17,911 nt of DNA from Rhizopus sp. PT2906 (Eukaryota; Mucoromycota; Mucoromycetes; Mucorales; Rhizopodaceae), in assembly GCA_025529335.1 (NCBI GenBank), contig JAMYHX010000674.1:1-17911 (forward strand), written 5' to 3'. Each line of letters opens with the position of its first letter. Position 1 is the stretch's first letter. Made by a program: the position numbers and the translations under genes. Below are positions 7,898 through 17,911 of this stretch, one piece after another. Under the pieces are notes generated by a model. It searched no databases and was not told the origin of the DNA. It worked only from the letters and a program-made list of their open reading frames with translations.

Positions 7898-10800
7898 TTA
7901 TAATCCTATGCCTTGAACTCTTTTTGCGCCAATGCCACCCTTTTTCTTCTCTCTTAATTCAGCCATACGCTGTATATTATTGATTAGCAAACCCATATTC
8001 AATACCACATACATTACTTACCTGTCTTCTTTCTTCTCTTTTGCGTTCCAGTTCGGTCTTTCGTTCGTCTTTAGTATCCTTCAAGGCTGAAATCATGGAA
8101 TCAAGTCCACCATCATCTTTTAACAACAGATAAATAATTAGAGATAGTGTAAATGCGTGCACACAACACAAAAGTATGACTTTACCTATCTTCTTGGGTT
8201 TACTATGACCCAGCTTCATGGATCCTTGAGCTGCTTTGCTTACACCAAAAGTTGATACAGGAGAGGTTGTGGTATAGTCATTTGATAAAGGTGAGATAGT
8301 TTCTGTTTGAGTGACTGGACTAGCAAAATCTAAGATAAAAAAAAGATGAGAGCTCCTATTATATACTTTATCATATCTTTTTACCCGAGGTGCTATTCGT
8401 TGCTTCGGAATTAGTATCGAATGGAATAATATCTTCATCATCCCATGCATTCGTCTCTTCAGTAACATCAGGTTCTATGCTTTGAATATCGAATCTAACT
8501 GATGCGCTCTTTTGAAGTGGAGGCGTTGCTATATTCTGCTGGCTTGTTGTCGTAGGAGTGTTCGCATCAACAGTGTTGACAGGGTTTCCGATTTCACCAC
8601 TTGGCGTAGAAAACTATTTTTGACATGAATAAATATGTACTGTTCACTTTTCTTCTTCTTACTCTTGACTGAATAGAGGATACAGCCCAGCCAGCCAATC
8701 CCTTTGTTGCGCCACCCAAGACACCTGTCATACTGGTCGCTTGAGCCTTTGCTTCTTCTGAGTTGGGTGATGCTGTAGCAGGCTCAATTGCTGTTTCAGG
8801 CTATAAAAGAAATAAACTTAATAATATATCTTTAAATGATCAAGAAAGTACCATATTGTCAGCAAATTCCTGAACTTTCTTTACAAAGGTATTTAGTGCC
8901 TTAAATGCTTGATCACGAACAGGCCTATGGATGCAAATTTAGTAAGAGAAAATTATAAGCTAGTAAGAGACTTTACTTTTCTTTATCAATCAAAGCGGTT
9001 GATACAGCGGGTAATACCTTTGTCGCACATTCCTGGGCGTCATAAAATTCGACAGTTGCTAAAGAGAATAGTTATTTTTTTTTTTGCTTATTGTAAAGAC
9101 CCAGTGTTACCATTAAGAGCCATTAAAGCCGCCACTCTTGCATGAAAAAAGCTATCTCTTAGACTTCGTGTAAATGCTGATATCAACACTTTCTTTCTTG
9201 TCTAAAACCATAGTTAACGACTGGTAGATAAAATAAGAATCACTTACACTTTCATTAAGATATCTTGCTATTTTTCCAAGGCAAATGGTGGTATTTGTTC
9301 TAATTCCTGGTTCAGGATCCATCTGAAGTTTTGCAAGATATTTTAAAAGATCATAGTTGATTATACGTTCGTTTAATTTCGGCACAAGAAGCAAGACTGA
9401 TTTAATGGTCTGTTCACGGATAATTGGAACAACATCTGTAAATCCAGTGGCCTACAAAGAGTTCAATCAGTCTGTCCTAGTCTCAGTTGGTTTGCTTACA
9501 ATGTTTGGAAACACTTGATTTGTCACCATTTTATTGTTCATATGTTCTATAAACTTTGGCATATTCTCTAATAAGCTAATACGTATCGCTCGATCTGGTG
9601 AAGCAAACATTCTGATGATGGGGTCGATAATAATTGATTCATATTCTTCGTCTGACAGATAATCTCCCACTTTCACAATCGTGCTCAGTGCCTTGGCACC
9701 ACCAGATCCAAATTCAAACGCTTTCATGAGTTCAGGCAGTATTTTATACTTGCAAAACTGGCTTGGAAATGAATCAATGTAAGCATCCAACTTTTTAAAG
9801 AACCCTTCCTTTTCGCTCTGTTCTTTGATGCTGATATTTTCCAAAAACAGGTTTACTTTTACAAAATCGTTTGAAAAGAATCCTTTTGCACTTAGGCCTT
9901 CGTCTAAAAACATATCTGCAGTGGCTCTTGACTTGTAATTTGGATTCAGAAGATGTGTATAAGCTCGCTGAATGCTTGGCGGTAGGTTGCCCTTTTGGGT
10001 TAATAGTGAATCTGTTGTTTCAAATCGATGGTTGTATGCTTCATATATAAGGCAGCCTAAATGGTATGAGTCGATGGCTCCTGTTGGTAAGCTAAATGAT
10101 TGGGATTATTATATCAGTTATCCTGTCCTATTGATCTCTTACTCTTTTATGATTGTCCAGCCTGATTTTTTCACTTCGGGCGTTGCATATCTCTGAGCAT
10201 CTGGAACTAACCCACCAAACGTCTAAGGGGATCATGATGAGACTTTGGTTTTTGTCAATATCTTTTTTTTTTAATACCAAAATCATCGGACTTTCCTCCT
10301 TCATTGAGCAAAGTAGTTCAAATCCACCTAGCTTCCACTCGCCTGCTTTATTTGTAAATATTGAAGACACTCTGATATTGCCATGAACCATATCACAATC
10401 GTCATTGATGAACTTGATAGCATTCTAAGCAAGTCTTTTAATATTTTTTCTTAATCACTGTAGATATTTCTTCTTACTGCCACTTTATATAGTCCCCACA
10501 TAATCAGATTCTTATCTGGGTCTTGGCCAAGTTGGTTTGATAATGGTTCAACAGGATCAGTGACAAACATGATACTTTGTTCCGTCTGTCCGATCAATAG
10601 AATAAGCATTCGAATACGATTTTAATATTCCCTATTCACCTCTATGCCATCCAAATAACGTAGCATATCTGGGTGTCTCATGGTTCTTATTCGTTTAAAA
10701 GCATTTCTAGCTAATAGTACTCGATCCTTATTCTTTATACAATCAAATACGAATATCGAAACCTCAGAACCATCCTCCTATTAATAAAGAAGGGGTGAGA

Positions 10801-10975
10801 ATATATCCAAATATAAGGCGTCAACATCACTTGCCTTCTTTGTACCTTGATGAAGATTCCAAATAGACTGATTTGAATAAAACTCAACCTTGTCTCCAAT
10901 GCTGTATCCAAATCCTGAGTTATCTTTGCCCAATAAAGATAATCCACTCTTTACAAATCCAGAAAGAAAAGCCAT
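7898..10975 (-). CDS. Scy1/SCYL1/Cex1-type pseudokinase with HEAT repeats
   Basis: Fifteen exons (10975-10835, 10777-10640, 10585-10478, 10424-10278, 10222-10143, 10091-9500, 9451-9248, 9201-9111, 9058-8977, 8924-8852, 8800-8663, 8613-8385, 8329-8186, 8116-8022, 7969-7898) give 777 aa in one frame. The family acts in Golgi-ER COPI traffic and in cytoplasmic hand-over of exported tRNA (yeast Cex1). Residues about 20-290 form a kinase-like domain whose catalytic residues are replaced: no ATP-binding Lys in VSIFVFD, HRD replaced by HGN (143-145) and DFG by LGG (161-163). A helical HEAT array follows (about 300-550; VNLFLENISIKE, AFEFGSGGAK, DRAIRISLLENM, NTTICLGKI). The C-terminal part has AGWAVSS, a WDDED motif, GSMKLG and a basic coiled coil (ELERKREERRQ). 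Unlike human SCYL1 it does not end in RKLD but in QGIGL. Intron 1 has a GC donor. It diverges from ULA1. Confidence 0.93.
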
Positions 10976-11300
10976 TATTATAAGCTTAAAAAAAAAGAAA
11001 GAAAATGTAATAAAACAGGCAAAGCCGCGTATTTGAACACAGGCAGTCGGACTTGTGTATGTAGAATTGATCTTTAAGCATAAGTTTATGACTGAGATTT
11101 GTTTAATAGTGTTTACAGGATACAAAGAAGAAGGGGAAAGATGTCATAAAGTAATAGCACAAGAGAGGCAGAGACAGAAGGAACTGAAATAAGGGGGGGG
11201 GGAGGGAAGAAGGTCGCTTCATACTTTTCATAATACACACAGATAATAAATTATATAGCCTTTTTTTTTTCTTTTTCTTTTCCTTGTTTATATACTTATA
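10976..11300. promoter_or_regulatory. Shared divergent promoter region of the Scy1-like gene and ULA1
   Basis: 325 bp separate the two ATGs. The ULA1 side is strongly pyrimidine-rich (about 11261-11285, C/T only apart from single bases), typical of fungal promoters. A run of ten G lies at 11193-11202. No unambiguous TATA box was seen. Regulation from one nucleosome-free region serving both genes is inferred from the layout. Confidence 0.45.
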
Positions 11301-13280
11301 ATGTCGCCTCCAATTGACTTCAAAACACAAAAATATGATAGACAACTAAGGTAGATACTAAACAATTTGTTTTTTCTTTTCAATATTTAGAAACATAGAC
11401 TTTGGGCAACAACAGGACAACAAGCCTTGGAAGAAGCTCATGTCTGTTTATTAAACATTACTTCAACTGGCTGTGAAATCATTAAAAACCTGATTTTACC
11501 TGGTAAAAAAAGAAAAGAACGCTTTGATTAGCCATACTCACCATTCAACTTAGGCGTTGGTAATATAACAGTGATTGACGATAGCAAAGTAACAGGCCAA
11601 GATATTCAGAGCAACTTTTTCCTGGATCCAGAAAGCATTGGCTGTTCCAAAGCTAAATCAGCAGCAGAGTTACTTCAAGAACTTAACGAAGATGCTAAAG
11701 TCACATTTATTGAAAAGGTAAGCAAAGATAGTATGATAGAAAATGAATGATAACCCCCCCCCCTTGTAGGATCCTCTCGATTTAATTCAAAACGATCCCA
11801 AAGTATTTGAACCATTCACCATGATCATCACCGTCAATATGCCAGAAGAGGCTGTATTGACACTCGCTTCTTTATGTCAAAATAAGGCCATGATCGTCGT
11901 CAAGTCGAACGGGTTTATCGGCACATTTAGTATTCAGGCACCGGAACACACCATCATCGAGTCACATCCTGAAAACGCAATGGACCTTAGATTATCTTGT
12001 CCCTTTCGTGAACTCTGCGAGTACGCGTCTTCTTTTGATTTGGACGCTTTGGATCAAACGGATCATAGTCATGTTCCGTTCGTGGTCATCATTCTCAAGT
12101 ATGTAGAGGCTTATAAAGCCAAATATGGGCAGGCGCCTCAGTCTTATGAGGAAAGAAAAGAGTTGATAGACATGATCAAGAGTGGTATGAGAACTGCCGA
12201 CGAAGAAAATTTCCAAGAGGCTCTTTCTCATGTATGGAGACTGTCATCAACAAATCATGTAAGTTTTAACGAATATCCCCTTCCATTTATGACTCATGTG
12301 CTTTTTTAATACAATCAGATCCCATCAGAAGTACGTCAGACGTTCAATGATCCATCCTGTGTCAACGCAGATGCCAATGTAAGTTGTATATACATGCCAA
12401 CATACAAGCATTGTCTTAACAAGTAAAAAAAAAAGTCGCCTTATTTCTGGATTCTGGCAAAGGCAGTACGCGATTTTGTCGAAAATGAAGGAGAGGGACA
12501 ACTTCCTCTTTCAGGAAAGTTGCCTGATATGAAGGCAGATACAGTGAAATATATTGGATTACAACGCGTTTATCGTCAAAAGGCTCTTTCTGACTTGAAC
12601 GCTGTCAAGAAGAGAGTGAATGATATTTTGGATGGTGACGAAACAGTCATTTCAGATGAAGTCATTGAGACTTTTTGTAAAAATGCTGGACATATTAAAG
12701 TAATTCAGTATCGTTCGATCAGTTCTCATTATAAACAAGCTGATAAAATAGGTATAAAAAAAGTGTGTGTATGTTTTTTTATTTTTATAAACGTCCTTTC
12801 ATCATAGTTCAATGGATGAAAAATGAAGAGAATATTCATTATTGTATAGTGTTCAAAGCAGCAGATCGATTTCAAAAGATATATCATCGTTATCCAAGTA
12901 AGTCCTCCAAAAAAAAGGAGATAAATGTAAACTGAAATAGAAATAGGTTCTGTAGAGGATTATGATGCATTAAAAGAACAAACTGTAGCATTCTTGGAAA
13001 GTATAGATATTCCTTTTGAACAAATACAAGAGTTAACGGAAAGTGAAGTTATGGATAAAACACTCCAAAACTTGTAAGTTGTACGTATTTCTTAAGGAAA
13101 GCGTCTCATCTTTAGTGTAGTGTACGATTTGAAAATAAGGAATCGGCTAATATAGCAGCTCTGTTGGGTGGCGTCGTTGCTCAAGAAGCTATCAAGTTAA
13201 TTACCCATCAATATATTCCCATCAACAACACATGTATATTTAATGGCATAACATCCACAAGTAATGTATTTGAGTTGTAG
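11301..13280 (+). CDS. ULA1: NEDD8-activating enzyme E1 regulatory subunit (ULA1/NAE1/APP-BP1)
   Basis: Nine exons (11301-11350, 11399-11502, 11554-11717, 11770-12258, 12319-12378, 12436-12751, 12808-12897, 12947-13073, 13121-13280) give 519 aa, close to human NAE1. With the Uba3 subunit it forms the heterodimeric E1 that adenylates NEDD8/Rub1, for transfer to cullins by Ubc12. Seen in sequence: the family signature KYDRQLRLW at residues 11-19; the Rossmann-like ThiF fold start (ALEEAHVCLLN, LPGVGNITVIDD); the NFFLD segment; the helical insertion (SPYFWILAKAVRDFV, GKLPDM); and the conserved end (ENKESANIAALLGGVVAQEAIKLIT, NNTCIFNGI). As expected for this subunit, I see no catalytic E1 cysteine motif. 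The last acceptor is at 13119-13120 rather than five bases earlier, because only that keeps the conserved FVRFENKES frame. Intron 5 ends in a purine run. It is divergent from the Scy1-like gene and convergent with hexokinase. Confidence 0.94.
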
Positions 13281-13369
13281 CAATAAACACACATATATAA
13301 ATGTTATCAAAACCTGTACATGTATATTTATGTATATGCATATGTCTGTATGTTATTTTTTTTTTCTTT
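13281..13369. terminator. Convergent 3' spacer, with ULA1 poly(A) signal
   Basis: AATAAA at 13282-13287 begins one base after the ULA1 stop. The remaining spacer is TA/TG-rich with repeated TGTATA and TATGTA units. No perfect AATAAA was found for hexokinase on the minus strand within it, so its transcript probably ends inside ULA1's 3' end. Confidence 0.5.
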
Positions 13370-15017
13370 CTACACTTGTGGTGACTCTGCCATTCGCTGT
13401 CCCTCCATACGAGCAGCTACACAAGCAGTAAGGGCAGCTCCGACACCACTACCATCTCTGGCAAGACCAAGACGAATGGTATTGGGAATATCCTCAACTT
13501 CAGGCATCATTTCCTGAAGAGCTTCATACATTCTAGATTCAAAGGAAGGGTAAAATTCATAGAGGGATCCATCAATACCGATATCATGACCTTCAGGACC
13601 GATACCACAATGCTTGACGATAGCTGAAATAGCAACTGCAGCCAAACGAGCAGCACGTTTGCCGACCAATTCACATACTTTCTTGATAATTCGAGCTTCT
13701 ACTGTGGATACATCACGCATGTTCAAGTTGGTATCCAAGATTTCTTTTGTATGAGACAAATCGGGAGAGTCGTCTGCTTCAATATTTGACATGAAGGCTG
13801 TCTCGAATGACCAATGGCGAGAGATATCCTTTGCCCAAGCAACTGACTGATGCGGACCGCGTTTGAGCAAGAGCTCACGATCGATCATGTCTGTCAACAC
13901 GTTACGAGTGATTTCACCAAGATACATACCAGAAATCATCTTTTCATAAATTTGAGCATGAGGATTAATCGATTGACGATCCAGCTTGTTATCGAAGCGA
14001 GTTAAAGGAAGTACTTTGCGTTCGTTATCAAATGCACCAAATTCCATATTGATAATCATTTCATCTGATGTCGTCTTTCCTTCTTTCCATTTTTTGATCT
14101 TTTCCATTTTTTCGATATAAGCTCCGTTGGAGCCAGTACCCAAGATGAGACCGGCCAAGGTACCAGGCTTGTTGTATGCATTGGATAAAAGGGTACCGAC
14201 CGTGTCATTGACAAGTGCGGATACTTTTACTGGAACGTGTTTTCTTAATAGAGCATCTTGTAATAATAAAACGGGGTCCTTGTTGACGGCACCCGAGCAA
14301 GCAAATCCTTTTGTCCATGTTGAAAGTATGCCTCGGTTGATCTATAAGATATTAGATAAAAAAAATCTTTTTTTTTTCTTTTATTTACTCTTGATTGAAG
14401 AACAGGGAAAGAGAAGGTGTATCCCAAGTGAAGTTCCATTTCTTGATCTTCAAGGCCTTGTTCTGTCAAGAACGTATCCACACATTCGGCAATGTAATCT
14501 AAAAAAAAAAAAACAAGTGTTGATCAATCGGAAGTTCAAACCATGATTTCATCTATTATATATTATTACCACACAACTTTCGCATCGGTCCTACCTTCAA
14601 TGCCTCAGATACCTTGGCTTTAGAAGATACCGTCTTGAATTTGCCTTCACCTTCAAGCGTAACAAGTACTACTCTCAGGTTGGTACCACCCAAGTCAAGG
14701 GCCAAAAAGCGGCCTTGTTCCTTGCCTATATACATTACAATGCGTTCAGTTCCATAGTATAACGTCATACACTTTTTTTTTTAAAAAAATATACCTGTCA
14801 AGCGACCCTCGACATAAGATGGAATCATGGCAACTGTGGCGCCTTCTTGGCTAAGACCTCTTTCCATTTCTGAAATAAAATGATCACGTATCTTTACAAG
14901 GTGTTCAGTATCAATAGTGAATTGCTCAATAATATTTTGCATGTATGCTTCTTGTTCTGGTGTTCCACCAATTTCTTGGACCTCATGAGCCTCTGGTGCT
15001 TTTGTATTGCTAGGCAT
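13370..15017 (-). CDS. Hexokinase
   Basis: Four exons (15017-14795, 14725-14570, 14498-14389, 14341-13370) with introns of 69, 71 and 47 nt give 486 aa, the usual length of a fungal 50-kDa hexokinase. It phosphorylates glucose (and likely fructose) at C6 with ATP in the cytosol, the first step of glycolysis. Seen in sequence: the phosphate-binding LALDLGGTNLRVVLV (Asp85, Gly87-Gly88-Thr89); LGYTFSFPVLQ and STWTKGF (Thr173-Lys174) of the hexokinase signature; the catalytic base Asp209 in VNDTVGTL; the sugar-binding Asn235 and Glu240 in GTGSNGAYIE; NMEFGAFD (262-268 region); and a late GLARDGSGVGAAL adenosine-site motif. All key residues are intact. The ATG at 15017 is chosen because the N-terminal helix region fits the family. 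It could be annotated as a glucokinase, but the motifs fit general hexokinases. It lies downstream of DDX42 in the same orientation. Confidence 0.95.
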
Positions 15018-15678
15018 TTAAAATAATGATAATAGAAAGAAAGGAAAAAGAAGAAGAAAAGAGTAATAATCTATAAGCGACTATTTTATGCGGCGGGCTT
15101 TTTTTTTAAAAAATTCTTTGCGGGAAGCATAGATTTAAAAGATAATGGAAAGATAATGGGAAAGATAAATGTAGCTCTCTCTTTCTCTTCTTCTTCTTCT
15201 TGTTCACAAACTTTCTAAATAAAGCTTGTTTGTGATCTTATTTTGTTCAATATATTAAAAAAAGGAGGGGGGGGGGAATTAAAAAAGGGGTTATTTGTTT
15301 CAGTATCATTTAATCATGAAAAAATGAAGTGATTTTTTACAAGCTGTCAATAAAAGCGCTCTTTATTGTTTCTGCCAAGTTGTTATTCTTTGCCTATTGA
15401 TCTTTTGAAAGAATTCGTCTTTAATAGTTTTATCATCAAATTGTTCACAAAAAGAGGAATGTCTACTTTGTTTGAAATACTCATTCTAAACTGAATACCG
15501 ATACGATCTTTATTGCTTGATATATGTAACGAGCACAGTCTATATCGTAATCACACTATTTCAATTGACTATCAGATTATGGCAAAAAAAAAGTTTACTA
15601 CATGCATATGTCTTTATTCTTTTCATGATTGCATTGCAGTGCGCGTACACTAAGAAATCATAATCTTTATTTATCTTG
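15018..15678. promoter_or_regulatory. Hexokinase upstream region / DDX42 downstream region
   Basis: This 661-bp stretch has no credible coding sequence. On the minus strand, the 50 bases before the hexokinase ATG are CT-rich (TTCTTCTTCTTTTTCC type). Further upstream are a CT-repeat block on the plus strand (15177-15200), an A/G-rich stretch with ten consecutive G (15267-15276), and AT-rich sequence. These are plausible promoter elements, but no specific factor site is claimed. Confidence 0.4.
15666..15671 (-). terminator. AATAAA poly(A) signal of the DDX42-like gene
   Basis: A perfect AATAAA on the minus strand begins 8 nt after the TAA stop codon at 15681-15679. Confidence 0.55.
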
Positions 15679-17911
15679 TTAGTTCCATCTACTAGGCTTT
15701 CTCTGTTGTTGTTGTTGTTGTTGTTGGGATATCGTATGTAAATCTCCGGTACTGGATTTTTGAAAATGAATCATCCCACTTGATGTATGTTGTCCTGAAT
15801 GATATCCAACACCGGCTGTACTTCTCGGCATGATGGGCGTATGATTAGCATTACCACGTCCTCTTCCTCGACGACCTCTTCCACCTCTTCCTCTTCTACC
15901 CGATCGCGCATCGCGGAATCTCGAGTTCTTCATGGCCAAGTTTAGCAGTTCAGAAGGAACAGCCTGTCCGGATGTTTCTAGATGCCGTACGAGTTCACCG
16001 GCAAATCGATCTTCTTTTTGTGTAATCAATGTATAGGCTGTACCCTTTTCACCTGCTCGTCCCGTACGTCCAACGCGATGTGTATGTGAATCGATATCAT
16101 GAGCTACTTCATAGTTGATGACGATCTTTACTGATTTAATATCGAGACCTCTTGCTGCAACATCTGTCGCAACCAACACTTGAGCCTTGTTTTGCTTAAA
16201 TTCTCTAAGCACCTTTTCTCTTTCATATTGCTGTAGATCGCCATGTAATGCAACGCCTATATAAACCAGTTTGTAAGGAACAAATACCCAAAAAAATAGA
16301 CGTGTTCTTACATTGATATCCGTTTTGTTGGATGCTGGATGCCAGACTATCTACTGAATCTTTTCTGCTGACAAAAATGATAACACTTCCCTCTAATAGG
16401 ATGTATAAGCACCTTTTTTTTAGTATACATTTTTTTTATTACCTATACAGAATCCAGCTAGTCTTCTCATAAGCCAATCCCATTTCCAAGTGTCATCATC
16501 GAATACTTCAACAATCTGTGTGATATCTTCATTTGCTTGACCAGTCGTACCAACATTAATGCGAACAGGATCCGAAGTGACATTGCGAGCTAAACGTTCT
16601 ATACGCTTTTGGAAAGTTGCACTGAAAAGTAAAGCTTTTGAGCGTATAGTAGATCAATGTGAGCGTGGCACCTTTTGTTATTTTTAATATAAACATACTT
16701 TGTCTATCTGGTCTAACGTTATCACAAATTGATCTCACTTGAGGCTCTGTCATCATGTTTAGTACATTTCTCCAAAAAAAAAGAAAGCTGACAAAAGACT
16801 TACCAAACCCAAGATCAAACATACGATCAGCCTCATCCAATACGAGATAACTAACCCGTTTTAAGTTTGTAGCTTTCATCTTGATCATATCAATCAGTCG
16901 ACCTGGTGTTGCTACCAAAATCTCAATGGTTCCACTACGAAGGTCTTTGAATTGGTCCAATTTCGATGCGCCACCATAAACAGCGCCTACCCTACAAATG
17001 AACATATGAGTTCTTGCCTTGGTTTGTAGCACATGAATATAGATTACTTGAGGCCGTAAGCTTTAGCAAACTTTCGTGATTCTTGGTATATCTGAACAGC
17101 TAATTCACGTGTGGGTGCCAGAATAAGACCGATGGGACCATCACCCTTGACTAATTCCTCTTGGTCCATGATATGCACCAACATGGGCAGAACAAAGGCA
17201 GCTGTTTTCCCTGATCCCGTTTTTGCAATACCAATGATATCTCGACCACTTAGAGCGGCAGGTATGGCTTGTCGTTGAATAGCTGATGGTTCTGTATAAC
17301 CTGCTTTAACAATAGCATTCATCAAGTCTTCATCAAAGCCAAAATGAGCAAATGAGATGCATGGTTTTGGGACATTATATCCCGAGACAGTAATTCCCAT
17401 TTCTTGATGTAATGCTTTTACGCGTTCATTATCTAATGCAGCAATATCTGGATGTTCTTCATAAAAATTCTTTTCAATGGGAATGTATTCAATCGTGCTG
17501 TGATCCACTCGGGCTAACGGTTCGATTTCTTTCTTTGTGGGTGTTGCTGTTGTTACGTCGTCGTCGTCATCGTAAAATTGCTTTTCAAGACGATCTACAG
17601 CGGCAGCAGCAGCATAAACTTCATCGTCCGAGTTGGCATTCTATAGGGAATATTAGCTCATGTATTGCTTTGCACATGTATATATTTACTTCATCTATTT
17701 CTGGCAATGGTTGATTATTCGCTCCAATGGTGATTCCTTTTTCTTTCATATGGCGCACATAACTCTCAAGTTCGTCTTCTTCTTCAATATCATCTCTACG
17801 AATCTGAATAATAATGTATAAATATTTATATGTGTATATTGTATAATTCTATACCTTTGGTTCTGATTTTTCACTTTTTGCCTTTTCATTCATATCTGCC
17901 ATAAATGCATC
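15679..17911 (-). CDS. DDX42-type DEAD-box ATP-dependent RNA helicase, 5' end outside the window
   Basis: Eight exons are visible (17911-17855, 17803-17690, 17640-17048, 16991-16804, 16746-16699, 16634-16443, 16392-16312, 16256-15679), giving 616 aa in a continuous frame. The first codons read DAFMADMNEK, so the true start lies upstream. Family members are nuclear helicases tied to the U2 snRNP / SF3B stage of splicing. The motifs are complete and in order: Q-motif region FAHFGFDEDLM...AIQRQAIP; I AKTGSGKT; Ia APTRELA; Ib TPGR; II DEAD followed by RMFDLGF; III SAT; IV VIIFVSRK; V ATDVAARGLDI; VI HRVGRTGRAG. The orthology call rests on the segment before the Q motif (YIPIEKNFYEEHPDI, TVSGYNVPKP) and on QANEDITQIVEVF, typical of DDX42. 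The tail has an Arg/Gly block (RSGRRGRGGRGRRGRGRGN) for RNA binding, a Q8 tract and a KPSRWN end, and is much shorter than in human DDX42. Acidic N-terminal DDDDD lies near 17560. Confidence 0.93.
15704..15727 (+). repeat. Trinucleotide repeat coding for eight glutamines
   Basis: A (TTG)n run, read as CAA codons on the minus strand, encodes Q8 near the C terminus of the DDX42-like protein. It is a likely length-variable site between strains. Confidence 0.75.

Noticed and set aside
13074..13115. Earlier acceptor (TTTAG at 13111-13115) for the last ULA1 exon
   Set aside because: It shifts the frame and loses the conserved FVRFENKESANIAALLGG block. The TGTAG acceptor at 13119-13120 restores it.
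6208..17911. Functional gene cluster or defence island among the five conserved genes
   Set aside because: The genes belong to unrelated housekeeping pathways, have separate promoters and mixed orientation, and match ordinary fungal gene order.

Overview
The window looks like nuclear DNA of an early-diverging filamentous fungus, most likely Mucoromycota (Mucorales-like). It is AT-rich. The genes carry many tiny introns (about 46-71 nt, GTAAGT-type donors, short TAG/CAG acceptors). It also holds a LINE-type gag with CCHC zinc knuckles and fragments of an unclassified multigene family that I associate with Mucorales genomes. No rRNA, tRNA, CRISPR array or prokaryotic-type signal was seen.

Left part (1-6000) is a degenerate accessory region. 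A minus-strand gene fragment (about 75-650) abuts a roughly 2.1-kb non-LTR retroelement (651-2750). The element has a mutated gag/ORF1 with two CCHC knuckles, no reverse-transcriptase ORF, a 10-nt A tail, and an imperfect 16-bp flanking duplication (635-650 and 2751-2766). About 1.8 kb of very AT-rich sequence follows, with small repeats and no convincing gene. Next is a plus-strand pseudogene (4909-5976) that appears to belong to the same unclassified family as the first fragment.

Right part (6200-17911) is a compact block of five conserved eukaryotic genes, whose exon structures I rebuilt from splice signals and recalled family conservation. In order: a seven-TM TM7SF3/TMEM198-type membrane protein with a PPxY tail (minus, 4 exons, 418 aa); a Scy1/SCYL1/Cex1-type pseudokinase with HEAT repeats (minus, 15 exons, 777 aa, one GC-AG intron); ULA1/NAE1, the regulatory half of the NEDD8 E1 (plus, 9 exons, 519 aa); hexokinase (minus, 4 exons, 486 aa); and a DDX42-type DEAD-box RNA helicase (minus, 8 visible exons, 5' end beyond the window).

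The Scy1-like gene and ULA1 are divergent and share a 325-bp upstream region. ULA1 and hexokinase converge with 89 bp between stop codons. The TM gene lies downstream of the Scy1-like gene, and hexokinase lies downstream of DDX42, each pair in the same orientation. The five genes are housekeeping genes of unrelated pathways (membrane protein, vesicle/tRNA traffic, neddylation, glycolysis, splicing), so nothing suggests a functional cluster. The less ordinary material is the ORF1-only retroelement and the unclassified family on the left.
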